Shown: one piece after another, positions 36,560 through 45,881 of the stretch
Layout of the letters: each line of letters starts with the position of its first letter
Numbering within the stretch: the first letter of the stretch is position 1
Origin: Azospirillum oleiclasticum
GTDB lineage: Bacteria; Pseudomonadota; Alphaproteobacteria; Azospirillales; Azospirillaceae
DNA: 64,000 bases
Direction of reading: 5' to 3'
Assembly (NCBI RefSeq): GCF_013423485.1
Contig: NZ_JABFFR010000003.1
Span: 186,001-250,000 of the forward strand
Program-made: the position numbers and the translations under genes
The notes under the pieces: generated by a model
The model's database searches: none
What the model was told of the DNA's origin: nothing
The model's input: the letters and a program-made list of their open reading frames with translations, nothing else

Positions 36560-37659
36560 TGCTGCGTCCCATGACCGTCGTCGTCCTCGGCCTGACCGTC
36601 ACCTCCTCCTGGGGGAACGGGCACGCCACCACCTACCGCGCCCTGCTGAAGGGCATGGCCGCGCGCGGCCACCGCATCCGGTTCCTGGAGCACGACAAGC
36701 CCTGGTACGCCGCGCACCGTGACCTGCCGCGGCCCGACTATTGCGACGTCACCCTCTACGACGGCCTGGACGAGCTGGCGGAACGGCACGCCGCCCTGGT
36801 GCGCGACGCCGATCTCGTGATCGTCGGCTCCTACGTGCCGGACGGGGTGGAGGTCGCCCGCTGGGTGCAGGCGACGGCGGAGGGGGTGACCGCCTTCTAC
36901 GACATCGACACGCCGGTGACGCTGGCGAAGCTGGAGCGCGGCGAGCACGAGTATGTGTCGCCGGAGGTGATCCCCGGCTTCGACCTCTATCTCTCCTTCA
37001 CCGGCGGCCCGACGCTGGAGCGGCTGGAGCGGGCCTATGGCGCCCGGCGCGCCCGGGTGCTCTACTGCTCGGTCGATCCGGAAGGCTATTACCCGGAACT
37101 CGGGCCGGTGCGCTGGGACCTCGGCTATCTCGGCACCTACAGCCCGGACCGCCAGCCAACGCTCGACCGGCTGCTGATCCAGCCCGCCCGCGCGTGGGAA
37201 CGCGGCGGCTTCATCGTCGCCGGCCCGCAATACCCGGCCGACATCGACTGGCCCGCCAACGTGGAGCGGGTGGAGCATCTGCCGCCGGCCGAGCACCGGC
37301 GCTTCTACAACGCCCAGCGCTTCACCCTGAACGTCACCCGCACCGACATGATCGCCGCCGGCTGGTCGCCCAGCGTCCGGCTGTTCGAAGCGGCCGCCTG
37401 CGGCGTGCCGATCATCAGCGACCCCTGGGACGGTCTCGGCACCGTGTTCGAGCCGGAGCGCGAGATCCTCATCACCAGTGATCCGGAGACGGTGCAGCGC
37501 TGGCTGCGCGACACCACCGCCGGCCACGCCCGCGCCATCGGCCGCGCCGCGCGCAAGCGGGTCATGGCCTCCCACACCGGCTGGCGCCGCGCCGCCGAGT
37601 TGGAAGGTTATGTGGCCGAGGTGCGCGGCATGGCGGTGCTGGCGGTGTCGGGGGGGTGA
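36559..37659 (+). CDS. CgeB-like glycosyltransferase 3
   Basis: 366-residue third member of the tandem: VVVLGLTVTSSWGNGHATTYRALLKGM, DLYLSFTGGPTLERLE and SPSVRLFEAAACGVPIISDPWDG mirror the preceding protein. ATG at 36559 overlaps the upstream stop (TGATG) and AAGGAGA lies 7 bases upstream; a GTG at 36556 is also possible. It ends the glycan operon, facing a convergent acetyltransferase gene. Confidence 0.86.
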   Translation: MLRPMTVVVLGLTVTSSWGNGHATTYRALLKGMAARGHRIRFLEHDKPWYAAHRDLPRPDYCDVTLYDGLDELAERHAALVRDADLVIVGSYVPDGVEVARWVQATAEGVTAFYDIDTPVTLAKLERGEHEYVSPEVIPGFDLYLSFTGGPTLERLERAYGARRARVLYCSVDPEGYYPELGPVRWDLGYLGTYSPDRQPTLDRLLIQPARAWERGGFIVAGPQYPADIDWPANVERVEHLPPAEHRRFYNAQRFTLNVTRTDMIAAGWSPSVRLFEAAACGVPIISDPWDGLGTVFEPEREILITSDPETVQRWLRDTTAGHARAIGRAARKRVMASHTGWRRAAELEGYVAEVRGMAVLAVSGG

Positions 37660-37662
37660 GGC

Positions 37663-38175
37663 TTACACCACCGCCCGCAGGCGGTGCAGCGCCTGCGGGC
37701 GGCCGGCGTTGATCATGTCGCGTTCGAACACGAAGCCCAGCTTTTCCACCAGCCGTCGCGACGCCGCATCGGCCGGTGCCACTCCGGCCACGAGGCTGGG
37801 CATCCGCAGGTGATCGACGGCGATGCCGATGACCGCCCGCGCGGCCTCCGTCGCGTAGCCCTGGCCCCAATGGTCGGGAGCCAGGGCGCACATCAGCTCC
37901 GTCTCCTCCACGCCGTCGATGTCGCGGCGGCGCAACCCGACCCGACCGACGAAGCCGCCGCTGTCACGCAACCGCAGCACCCAGACGCCGTAGCCGTGCC
38001 GGCCCCAATGATCGATCATCCGGCGGGTCAATGCCTCCGCCTCGTCCCAACTCGCGATGGCCCCGCCGATCGGGCCCATCACACGGTGGTCGGTATGGAG
38101 CCGGTGCATGTCGACGGCGTCGTCCGCACGGACAGGACGGGCGGTCAGCCGTTCGGTTTCGAAGGTATCGATCAC
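37663..38175 (-). CDS. GNAT acetyltransferase (RimJ/RimL type)
   Basis: 170-residue protein with the RimJ-like pattern: FETERLTARPV at the N-terminus, the acetyl-CoA loop DHWGQGYATEAARA, and PADAASRRLVEKLGFVFERD near the C-terminus. It may acetylate a protein N-terminus or a small molecule; unresolved. It follows the diguanylate cyclase gene on the same strand by 15 bases and converges with the glycan operon. Confidence 0.85.
   Translation of the reverse strand: MIDTFETERLTARPVRADDAVDMHRLHTDHRVMGPIGGAIASWDEAEALTRRMIDHWGRHGYGVWVLRLRDSGGFVGRVGLRRRDIDGVEETELMCALAPDHWGQGYATEAARAVIGIAVDHLRMPSLVAGVAPADAASRRLVEKLGFVFERDMINAGRPQALHRLRAVV
37671..37702. terminator. Bidirectional terminator hairpin ending the glycan operon
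   Basis: Perfect 13-base inverted repeat CCGCCCGCAGGCG / CGCCTGCGGGCGG with a 6-base loop. It starts 12 bases after the last glycosyltransferase stop and is embedded in the 3' coding end of the convergent acetyltransferase gene, an economical shared terminator. Confidence 0.55.
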
Positions 38176-38190
38176 CCCGGCGGCCTCCGC

Positions 38191-39816
38191 TCACAATCCC
38201 GGCTGGTACACGCAGACGCGGTTCCGCCCTTCCCGCTTGGCCCGGTAGAGGGCGAGATCGGCCCGGTGGATGGCTTTCTCCAACGTGTCCATCGCCGAGT
38301 CGATGCAGGCGATGCCGATGCTGGCCGTCAGGTGGAAGCGCACCGCCGGGCCGGGGATCGGCATGCGCGACAGGTGCCGGCGGACCCGCTCCGCCACCAC
38401 GACCCCTTCGTCGGGCGTGGTGCCGGGAAGGGCGATCACGAACTCCTCCCCGCCAAGGCGGCCGAGCAGGTCGTACTCCCGCAGCACCGACGTGCAGGCG
38501 CCCGCCACCAGCCGCAACGCGTCGTCGCCGGTGGCGTGGCCGTAGCTGTCGTTGACATGCTTGAAATGGTCGACGTCGAGGACCATCACCGACATCGGTT
38601 CCTGGAAGCGGTTGGCGCGGGCGAGCTGTTGGCGGGCCATCTCCATGAAGGAACGGCGGTTGTAGATGCCGGTCAGCGGGTCCTTGGAGGCCATCTCGCG
38701 CAGGGCCTCCTCCATATTGCGCCGCTCGGTGTAGTCGTAGATCCAGGCGAGGTTGACCTGCACTCCCTGGATCACTGCCTGGTTCACCGTGAACAGCGTC
38801 CAGAAGGGACAGCCGTCGGCCCGCTTGAACTGCACCTCCATGTTGACGACGGAACCGGAGGTCCGCAGACGCTCAAGCACCCGTGACCGCTGCTGCTCGT
38901 CCACGTAGTAGTCCCGCGCGTGGGAGCCGATGACGCGGTCGCGCGGCATGGCGATCAGCTCGGCGAAGCGGGTGTTGGCGAAGATGATGATGCCGTCGCT
39001 GCGGCGGGAGACGGAGACGCCGATCGGGCTCTGCTCCAGGATCGTCTGCAGCTTCGCCTCGTCCGGCATGCCCTTGGACAGGTCATGGATGACGCCGACG
39101 ATGCCGCCGAGCTGCCCCTCGCTGTTGCAAAAGGCGGCCTTGGAGATGCGCGCCGGCTTCAGTGTGCCGTCGGAGACGGGCACCGATTCCTCGTAGGTGC
39201 GCTGGCCCCAGTTCACCACCAGATCCTGGTCCATGGCGGCGTGCGCGCTGGCGACCCGCCGATCCATCACCGCGAAGGCCGTGCGCTCGATCAGCCGCTG
39301 GCGGGGCAGGCCGGTGAAGCGTTCGAACGCGTCGTTGCAATCGACGTAGCGCCCCTCGGCGTCCTTGAGGAAAACCGGCACAGGCAGCGTCTCGAACAGC
39401 ACCTCCTTCATCAGGAGCTGGTCGCGCAGGACGGCTTCCACCCGATGGTGCCGCGAGACGTCGGTGACCGTCAACAGCCGCACCGGCTCGCCGGTCGGGC
39501 CGTCGGTCTCCGTCACCGCCTCGACCACCCACATCCAGGCGCCGTCACGCCGGCGGTAGCGGCATTCGCGCGACTGCACACCCGGCAATGCCATCGCCGC
39601 CAGCTCGTCGCAGTCGAACTCGCTCGCCGAGAGCCCGACCAGCGTCCCCGGTTCGTACCCGAGAATGCGGTGCAGATGCGGGTTGGCGTACAGGATCGTG
39701 CCGTCGCCGTCCGCCACGCAGACGCCGGATGGCAGTCCATCATACAGCCGCCACATGACGGGTGTTCCCACCACCTCCCCCACCTGGACCGCTCCATTGG
39801 CGTTCGAGTCAAACAT
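38191..39816 (-). CDS. PAS-containing diguanylate cyclase
   Basis: 541-residue soluble protein. Three PAS domains (about residues 20-125, 140-250, 258-370) are followed by a GGDEF domain (about 380-535) with SKDPLTGIYNRRSF, DVDHFKHVND and the active-site loop RLGGEEF. It should make cyclic di-GMP. An RxxD inhibitory site is not evident five residues before GGEEF. No membrane helix, so it senses a cytoplasmic cue. It is divergent from nothing close; the 108 bases before cobD's end contain its promoter. Confidence 0.92.
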   Translation of the reverse strand: MFDSNANGAVQVGEVVGTPVMWRLYDGLPSGVCVADGDGTILYANPHLHRILGYEPGTLVGLSASEFDCDELAAMALPGVQSRECRYRRRDGAWMWVVEAVTETDGPTGEPVRLLTVTDVSRHHRVEAVLRDQLLMKEVLFETLPVPVFLKDAEGRYVDCNDAFERFTGLPRQRLIERTAFAVMDRRVASAHAAMDQDLVVNWGQRTYEESVPVSDGTLKPARISKAAFCNSEGQLGGIVGVIHDLSKGMPDEAKLQTILEQSPIGVSVSRRSDGIIIFANTRFAELIAMPRDRVIGSHARDYYVDEQQRSRVLERLRTSGSVVNMEVQFKRADGCPFWTLFTVNQAVIQGVQVNLAWIYDYTERRNMEEALREMASKDPLTGIYNRRSFMEMARQQLARANRFQEPMSVMVLDVDHFKHVNDSYGHATGDDALRLVAGACTSVLREYDLLGRLGGEEFVIALPGTTPDEGVVVAERVRRHLSRMPIPGPAVRFHLTASIGIACIDSAMDTLEKAIHRADLALYRAKREGRNRVCVYQPGL

Positions 39817-39924
39817 ACCGCCCGTTTAGCATATCATTTTCTTGCGTCGCAATCAGAGCGTTTGAGCGGATCGTACGAAAGTCAACAGCGGGTGTTCGTG
39901 TGCCATCTTGTCGCGCATCGATGG

Positions 39925-40968
39925 TCATAGATTGGTTGCATCGCTCAGGAGCGCGTGCAGGCGGACCTCTTCTCTTGTGCGGCGCAGCAAACCGAACCGC
40001 AACCATTTGGGATTCCACTCGAACCGGCGGACGAGCACGCCGCCACGCGCCAATGTTGCGTAGAGCTCCTGCGTTCCGCCGCCACCATCGGCAAGCCGGA
40101 ACAGGTGGGTGCCGCCGACCACCCGCAGCCCGCCGGCCGTCAGAATTCCGTCCAGCCGCCGCGACGCGTCCGCCACACGAACGCGTGTGTCGGCGATCCA
40201 CCCCGAATCGCGCAGCGCCGCCGTCGCCACCGCCAGCGCCGGACCTGCCACCGCCCACGGCCCGATCGCGGCGCGCATATGGCCGGCCAGCCCCGGTTCG
40301 GCCACCGCCAGCCCCAGCCGCAGCCCGGCCAGCCCGAAGAATTTGCCGAAGGACCGCAGCACGACCAGCCCCGGCCGGACGTCGCCGCACAGGCTCGCCT
40401 CCGGCAGCGTGTCCACGAACGCCTCGTCCACCACCAGCCAGCCGCCGCGGGCGTGCTGCCGTTCCGCGAGGTCCAGGAGAATGTCGCGCGTCAGGACGCG
40501 CCCGTCCGGGTTGTTGGGGTTGACGGCCACGACCACGTCGGCATCGGTGCGGGACAGCTCCGGCACCGTCTCCACGGCGTGCCCGGCCAGTGCCCAGCAG
40601 CGCGCGTGCTCCGCGTAGGTGGGCCCCAGCACGACCACCCGTCCGCGCGGGCGCAGCAGGGGCAACAGCTGGATCAGCGCCTGCGACCCGGCCGCCGCGG
40701 CCAGATGCTCGGCTCCCGGCGCGCCGTAGGCCGCCGCCGCGGCTTCCCGCAGCCGCCGCTCCGCACCCGGTGCCGGCAGCCGGGTCCACAGCTCCGGCTC
40801 CAGCGGCGGCAGTGGGTAGGGCCAGGGGTTGATCCCGGTGGACAGGTCGACCCACGGCTCCGGCGCGTCCGGGAACGCCGCCCGCGCCGCCTCCAGATCG
40901 CCGCCGTGCAGGATCGGCCCCACGGCGGGCTTGGTGCCGTCCGGCGGATGCTGCATGTTTGCGTCCAT
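39925..40968 (-). CDS. cobD: L-threonine-O-3-phosphate decarboxylase (cobalamin synthesis)
   Basis: PLP aminotransferase-fold enzyme of 347 residues that makes (R)-1-amino-2-propanol phosphate for the cobalamin side chain. HGGDLEAARAAFP, DLSTGINPWPYP, NPNNPDGR and SFGKFFGLAGLRLG (Schiff-base Lys) are diagnostic of the CobD (Salmonella naming; CobC in the Pseudomonas scheme) family. ATG at 40968 is preceded by AAAGGAAGG. It is divergent from cbiB with only 28 bases between the two starts, so the promoters must reach into coding sequence. Confidence 0.9.
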   Translation of the reverse strand: MDANMQHPPDGTKPAVGPILHGGDLEAARAAFPDAPEPWVDLSTGINPWPYPLPPLEPELWTRLPAPGAERRLREAAAAAYGAPGAEHLAAAAGSQALIQLLPLLRPRGRVVVLGPTYAEHARCWALAGHAVETVPELSRTDADVVVAVNPNNPDGRVLTRDILLDLAERQHARGGWLVVDEAFVDTLPEASLCGDVRPGLVVLRSFGKFFGLAGLRLGLAVAEPGLAGHMRAAIGPWAVAGPALAVATAALRDSGWIADTRVRVADASRRLDGILTAGGLRVVGGTHLFRLADGGGGTQELYATLARGGVLVRRFEWNPKWLRFGLLRRTREEVRLHALLSDATNL

Positions 40969-40996
40969 CGATACCTTCCTTTCCGGACCCACTCCC

Positions 40997-41959
40997 GTGA
41001 GCCTCGACCTGTCCGTTCTCGCCGCAGCACTGGTCATCGAGGCCGCTGCCGGTTACCCGAATGCATTGTACGCGCGCATCCGCCATCCGGTGGTGTGGAT
41101 GGGCGCGGTCATCGCACGGCTGGACGCCGCGCTCAACCACGACCACGACAGCCCCGGCCGGCGGCGGGCCATGGGGGTGGTGGCGCTCCTGATCCTGCTC
41201 GCCGTCGTGTGGCTGGCGGCGTCGGCGCTGGCGGGCGCGGCGCGTGCCCTGCCCTTCGGCTGGCTGGTTGAGGGGCTGTTGGCCTCCACCCTGCTGGCCC
41301 AGCGCAGCCTGCACGACCATGTGCACGACGTAGCGCACGCGCTGGCCACCGGCGGCCTCGACGCCGGCCGGGAGGCGGTGTCGCGCATCGTCGGCCGCAA
41401 CCCGCAGACGTTGGACGAGCATGGGGTCAGCCGGGCGGCGATCGAGAGCCTCGCCGAGAATTTCTCCGACGGGGTGGTGGCCCCGGCCTTCTGGCTGTTC
41501 GTCGGCGGGCTGCCGGGGATCGCGCTCTACAAGGCCATCAACACCGCCGACAGCATGATCGGCCACCGCACCCCGCGGCACGAGGCGTTCGGCTGGGCGG
41601 CGGCGCGGCTGGACGACCTTGTCAACCTGCCGGGCTCCCGCCTGTCCACCCTGCTGATCGCCGCCGGTGCGGCGCTGACACCCGGCGCCTCGCCAGAGGA
41701 TGCGCTGCGGTCCGCCTGGAAGGACGCCGCCCGCCACCGCTCTCCCAACGCCGGTTGGCCGGAGGCGGCGATGGCCGGCGCCCTGAATCTGCGGCTCGGC
41801 GGCCCGCGGACCTATGGTGGTGTCCGGATCGCGGATGTCTGGCTCGGCCCCGGTCGCACCGCCGCCACCGTCCACGACATCGACCGCGCCCTGCTGCTCT
41901 ACCGCCGCACCTGCGCGGCGCTGATCGGTGGGGCGGTGGTGCTGGGAATTGTGCTGTGA
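40997..41959 (+). CDS. cbiB: Adenosylcobinamide-phosphate synthase
   Basis: 320-residue integral membrane enzyme (CobD in the Pseudomonas scheme) that attaches aminopropanol phosphate to adenosylcobyric acid. HPVVWMGAVIARLD, GRNPQTLDEHGVSRAAIESLAENFSDGVVAP-type block, YKAINTADSMIGHR and the C-terminal RRSPNAGWPEAAMAGAL-like block (HRSPNAGWPEAAMAGALNL) are conserved. The GTG at 40997 gives the usual N-terminus SLDLSVLAAALVIEA; no strong ribosome site is visible, and an ATG at 40955 inside the opposite gene is an alternative. Confidence 0.9.
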   Translation: MSLDLSVLAAALVIEAAAGYPNALYARIRHPVVWMGAVIARLDAALNHDHDSPGRRRAMGVVALLILLAVVWLAASALAGAARALPFGWLVEGLLASTLLAQRSLHDHVHDVAHALATGGLDAGREAVSRIVGRNPQTLDEHGVSRAAIESLAENFSDGVVAPAFWLFVGGLPGIALYKAINTADSMIGHRTPRHEAFGWAAARLDDLVNLPGSRLSTLLIAAGAALTPGASPEDALRSAWKDAARHRSPNAGWPEAAMAGALNLRLGGPRTYGGVRIADVWLGPGRTAATVHDIDRALLLYRRTCAALIGGAVVLGIVL

Positions 41960-42053
41960 CTATTGGCTCAAGAGCTAATCGGATGATTCGCCATTCCACT
42001 TCGCCTTAAGATGTGCAATAATTGATAGATTATAACATAATAGGATGCATATC

Positions 42054-43142
42054 ATGAATTCTAATTATACTAGGGTTCTGAATCTCGTTGTGGCGTCCCC
42101 TGGTGACGTGGACCGCGAAAGAAAAAAACTCTCTGAAGTTGTTGACGAGTTGAATGCTGGGATTTGTCGGAGCCACAATATAACTATTCAGCTGCATACT
42201 TGGGAGAGGTTTGCGTATCCAATAATGCACCCCATGGGGCCACAAGGTGCAGTCGATGAAGCGCTTCAAATCGGTCAGTGCGATCTACTTATCGGAATAT
42301 TCTGGACGAGGTTCGGGACACCTGTTTTGGGAAAGGAATCAGGTACAGAACACGAATTTCTAACTGCTTATAATGCATGGAAGAAAAATGGTTCGCCAAA
42401 TATTATGATGTATTTCAATAGTAAGCCCTACTCCCCTAAAAGCTATGAAGAAGTGGAGCAGTGGGGTAAAGTCATGCGGTTCAAGAAGACATATCCCGCA
42501 GAGGGGCTTTGGTGGGCATATAATGGGCCAAACGAATTCGAGAAAAATATACGTCGACATCTAACATCGCATATAATAAAGAAATATTCGAAGAGGGGGT
42601 TTGTTATTACTTCTGATGATATTATCGGCGATTTTGGGGGTGAAGGCGATAAAATTCCACATACTCCTATTTCGAATCCTGATCCTCCTATTGCAGACCC
42701 AGTTACTCATATTTTTAAGAATCCAGCATTGAGAGTTGGGGCTTCAATACTTTCTTTCCTTGTATTTTTTTTGTGGATATTCTGGGATGATCGCGTGCCA
42801 TGTCCTGAAAAGTACAATCCGGTCGTACGTAGCCGAATAGTTACCGCTAATTGTGGTGCTATCGGTGGCAATAACTGTAGCGGAACCCCCACAAATGAAG
42901 TTTGTATAAGTTATATGCCGACGGGAAATACTGCTCACCAAAGTTATCTCGCAGCTCCGGTAGTAATTCCCAAAGATGGCCAGCCCACGGCTGGTGTGCA
43001 TATAACGTACGTTGCTCCAGACCGCACAAAGGTATGTGCAACTGCAAATGCATCGGTTGGGCCGGGAGGAACCAGCACCCGTGTCACTGGAATTCTTCAA
43101 GTGACCGAGATGATTTGGGGAAAAGATCCGGCTTGCAGATGA
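42054..43142 (+). CDS. DUF4062-like membrane-anchored protein, foreign AT-rich gene
   Basis: 362-residue protein with no firm identification. The N-terminal ~125 residues (LNLVVASPGDVDRERKKLSE, GQCDLLIGIFWTRFGTP, SGTEHEFLTAY) resemble DUF4062/TIR-like Rossmann domains that occur at the front of defence and NTPase proteins. A single membrane helix lies at about 230-250 (ASILSFLVFFLWIFW), followed by a cysteine-rich C-terminal ~110 residues with no match that I recognise. The gene is strikingly AT-rich: the 60-base line at 42361 has 17 G/C against 42 in the line at 41401 within cbiB. ATG 42054 follows AGGA by 8 bases. It sits between convergent cbiB and cobQ and has no cobalamin role evident. 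Confidence 0.7.
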   Translation: MNSNYTRVLNLVVASPGDVDRERKKLSEVVDELNAGICRSHNITIQLHTWERFAYPIMHPMGPQGAVDEALQIGQCDLLIGIFWTRFGTPVLGKESGTEHEFLTAYNAWKKNGSPNIMMYFNSKPYSPKSYEEVEQWGKVMRFKKTYPAEGLWWAYNGPNEFEKNIRRHLTSHIIKKYSKRGFVITSDDIIGDFGGEGDKIPHTPISNPDPPIADPVTHIFKNPALRVGASILSFLVFFLWIFWDDRVPCPEKYNPVVRSRIVTANCGAIGGNNCSGTPTNEVCISYMPTGNTAHQSYLAAPVVIPKDGQPTAGVHITYVAPDRTKVCATANASVGPGGTSTRVTGILQVTEMIWGKDPACR

Positions 43143-43266
43143 TAGAGATAATAGAGTAATAGCCCAATTTTCAAACTGCGCACAACGTACAGTAATTTTT
43201 TGTGCATAGAATTTTGATTTTCTTAAGAAGTATGCTTAGGAACGTCAAGTGGTTTTAGAGTGGAAA

Positions 43267-44742
43267 CTAGTCACCGGCCACTGCCTCCAGCAACCCCGCC
43301 ACATCCACGCACGCCTCCAGCCGCTCCGCCAGAGTGTCCAGCGTCCGCTCCACCGTCCCGTCGTAGGCGAGCCCCCCGCCCGTGCCGCCGAGCGCGCGCA
43401 GGAAGGCCCCGCGGAAGCCGTCCGCCGCGAACAGTCCATGCAGGTAGCAGCCGGCGACCCGCCCGTCGGCGGACACCGCACCGTCCGTGCCCTCCGCCAG
43501 ATCCAGCCCCAAATCCAGCAGGGGGCGGGCGCGGTCGGGGCCGTCGGTGCGGCCCATGTGCATCTCGTAGCCGCGCACCGTCTCGCCGGTGGTGCGCTCG
43601 CGCCCGGCGGCCTCGGTCAGCACCTTCGGCCCGCTCATCACCGTATCGACGGCGAGCAGCCCCAGCCCCTCGGCCTCGCCCGGCGGCCCCTCGATGCCGT
43701 CGGGGTCGGCGATTCGGCGGCCCAGCATCTGGTAGCCGCCACAAATGCCGAGCACCCGCCCGCCGCGGCGCCAGTGGGCGCGCAGGTCGATGTCCCAGCC
43801 CTGAGCGCGCAGGAAGGCCAGATCGGCGATGGTCGCCTTGCTGCCCGGCAGCACGATCAGGTCGGCGTCGCCCGGCAGAGGTTTGCCCGGCGGCACCATG
43901 CTCAGGGACACCTCCGGTTCCAGCGCCAGCGGGTCGAAATCGTCGAAGTTGGCGATGCGCGACAGCATCGGCACAGCGATGCGGATCGGGCCGCCGGCCC
44001 GCGTCCGCCAGGTGTCGAGCGCCACCGCGTCCTCCGCCGGCAGCATCGCCGCCTCGCGCAGCCAGGGCACCACCCCGAAGCCGCGCCAGCCCGTGCGCTC
44101 TCCGATCACCCGCAGGCCGCCGTCGAACAGCCGCACGTCGCCGCGGAACTTGTTGATCAGGAAGCCGCGCACCAGCGCCCGGTCCTCCGGCTCCAGCAGC
44201 GCGTGGGTGCCGACCAGCGACGCGATGACGCCGCCGCGGTCGATGTCGCCGACCAGCACCACCGGCACCCCGGCCGCGGTGGCGAAGCCCATGTTGGCGA
44301 TGTCCCCGGCGCGCAGGTTCACCTCCGCCGGGCTGCCGGCGCCTTCGACCACCACGAGGTCGCAGTCCTCCCGCAGGCGGGCGAAGCTGTCGAGCACGGC
44401 GCCCAGCAGCCGGCCCTTGCGCGACTGGTAGTCGCCGGCCTGCGCGGTGCCGAGCACGCGTCCCTGCACCACCACCTGCGCGCCGACGTCGCTCTGCGGT
44501 TTCAGCAGCACCGGGTTCATGTGGACCGACGGCGCCACGCCGCAGGCCCGCGCCTGGAGCGCCTGCGCTCGGCCGATCTCGCCGCCGTCCGGCGTGACGG
44601 CGGCGTTGTTGGACATGTTCTGCGGCTTGAAGGGCCGCACCGTCAGCCCGCGCCTCAGAAAGGCCCGGCAAAGCCCGGCCACCAGCAGCGATTTGCCGAC
44701 GTCCGACCCGGTGCCCTGGAGCATCAGCGCGCGGGCCGCCAT
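43267..44742 (-). CDS. cobQ: Cobyric acid synthase
   Basis: Glutamine-dependent amidase of 491 residues that amidates four carboxylates of adenosylcobyrinic a,c-diamide. N-terminal ATP domain ([47 protein letters not shown]) and C-terminal glutamine amidotransferase domain with the Cys nucleophile in [11 protein letters not shown] and His in GCYLHGLF. It overlaps cobO by one base and is the last gene of the riboswitch-led operon. Confidence 0.95.
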   Translation of the reverse strand: MAARALMLQGTGSDVGKSLLVAGLCRAFLRRGLTVRPFKPQNMSNNAAVTPDGGEIGRAQALQARACGVAPSVHMNPVLLKPQSDVGAQVVVQGRVLGTAQAGDYQSRKGRLLGAVLDSFARLREDCDLVVVEGAGSPAEVNLRAGDIANMGFATAAGVPVVLVGDIDRGGVIASLVGTHALLEPEDRALVRGFLINKFRGDVRLFDGGLRVIGERTGWRGFGVVPWLREAAMLPAEDAVALDTWRTRAGGPIRIAVPMLSRIANFDDFDPLALEPEVSLSMVPPGKPLPGDADLIVLPGSKATIADLAFLRAQGWDIDLRAHWRRGGRVLGICGGYQMLGRRIADPDGIEGPPGEAEGLGLLAVDTVMSGPKVLTEAAGRERTTGETVRGYEMHMGRTDGPDRARPLLDLGLDLAEGTDGAVSADGRVAGCYLHGLFAADGFRGAFLRALGGTGGGLAYDGTVERTLDTLAERLEACVDVAGLLEAVAGD

Positions 44743-45353
44743 CAGAACTCGATCCCCGCCTGGGCCTTCACCCCGGCCTCGAAGGGGTGCTTGACGCCCT
44801 TCATCTCGGTCACCAGGTCGGCGGCCTCCACCAGCTCCGGCTTGGCGCCGCGGCCGGTGACCAGAACGTGCAGGTCAGGCCGGCGGGCGGTCAGCCCGGC
44901 CAGCACCTCCTCGACGGGCAGATAGCCCATGCGCAGCACGATGTTCAGCTCGTCCAGCACGATCAGGCGGTAGCGGGGATCGGCCATCAGCTCCTGCGCC
45001 TTGGCCCAGGCGGCACGGGCCGCGGCGATGTCGCGCTCGCGGTCCTGGGTGTCCCAGGTGAAGCCCTCGCCCATCACGAAATGGTCGACCAGATCCTCGA
45101 AGCGGTCGAGCGCGAACTGCTCCCCGGTGCTCCAGTTGCCCTTGACGAACTGGATCAGCCCGACCCGCATGCCATGCCCGGCGGCGCGCAGGATCAGGCC
45201 GAAGGCGGCGGTGGATTTGCCCTTGCCGTTGCCGGTGTGGACCATGAGAAGCCCCTTCTCGATGGTCTTGGAGGCCACCAGCCGGTCCTGCATCTCCTTG
45301 CGGCGGCGCATCTTCTCGGCGTGGCGCTGGTTGATCTCGCTGTCGTCGGTCAT
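44742..45353 (-). CDS. cobO: Cob(I)yrinic acid a,c-diamide adenosyltransferase
   Basis: 203-residue ATP:corrinoid adenosyltransferase of the CobA/CobO/BtuR family. P-loop [12 protein letters not shown], then [26 protein letters not shown] segment ([17 protein letters not shown]) and the C-terminal [20 protein letters not shown] are characteristic. It adenosylates the corrinoid before CobQ acts. It lies between cobU (12-base gap) and cobQ (one-base overlap). Confidence 0.95.
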   Translation of the reverse strand: MTDDSEINQRHAEKMRRRKEMQDRLVASKTIEKGLLMVHTGNGKGKSTAAFGLILRAAGHGMRVGLIQFVKGNWSTGEQFALDRFEDLVDHFVMGEGFTWDTQDRERDIAAARAAWAKAQELMADPRYRLIVLDELNIVLRMGYLPVEEVLAGLTARRPDLHVLVTGRGAKPELVEAADLVTEMKGVKHPFEAGVKAQAGIEF

Positions 45354-45365
45354 GTCCCGTCCCTT

Positions 45366-45881
45366 TTATCCCTTGAGTGTCATCGGCAGGCCGGCCACCA
45401 CGAACAGCACACGGTCGGCCGCCGCGGCAACCCGCTGATGCATGCGGCCGGCATGGTCGCGGAAGGCGCGGGCCAGCGCGTTGTCGGGCACGATGCCCTG
45501 CCCCACCTCGTTGGAGACCAGCACCACCGTGCCGGCCGCGTCGGCAAGTGCCGCCAGAAGCTCGGCCGTCGCCGCGTCGATGTCGCGCTCCGCGAACATC
45601 AGGTTGGAGAGCCAGAGGGTCAGGCAGTCCACCAGCACCGCCCGCCCCTCGCCCGCGTGGACGCGCAGCGCTCCGGGCAGGTCCAGCGGCTCCTCCACCG
45701 TGGTCCAGCCGGGGCCGCGGTCGAGCTGGTGGCGGTGGATGCGGTCCGCCATCTCGCCGTCGCCCGGCTCGGCGGTGGCGACGTAGATCCAGGGCTGCGG
45801 CAGCGCCCGCACCAGCCCCTCCGCGTGGCGGCTCTTGCCGGAGCGGGCACCGCCCAGCACCAGCGTGACGCGATGGCTCAT
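45366..45881 (-). CDS. cobU: Adenosylcobinamide kinase / adenosylcobinamide-phosphate guanylyltransferase
   Basis: 171-residue bifunctional enzyme (CobP in the Pseudomonas scheme) that phosphorylates adenosylcobinamide and activates it as the GDP derivative. P-loop LVLGGARSGKSRHAE, IYVATAEPGDGEM, VDCLTLWLSNLM and VSNEVGQGIVPDN are all present. ATG at 45881 overlaps the ABC ATPase stop by four bases (ATGA), so it is translationally coupled; an upstream in-frame ATG at 45905 is less likely. Confidence 0.94.
   Translation of the reverse strand: MSHRVTLVLGGARSGKSRHAEGLVRALPQPWIYVATAEPGDGEMADRIHRHQLDRGPGWTTVEEPLDLPGALRVHAGEGRAVLVDCLTLWLSNLMFAERDIDAATAELLAALADAAGTVVLVSNEVGQGIVPDNALARAFRDHAGRMHQRVAAAADRVLFVVAGLPMTLKG

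Noticed and set aside
42041..42053. ATG at 42045 as the start of the DUF4062-like gene
   Set aside because: It overlaps the best ribosome site (AGGA); the ATG at 42054 has proper spacing.
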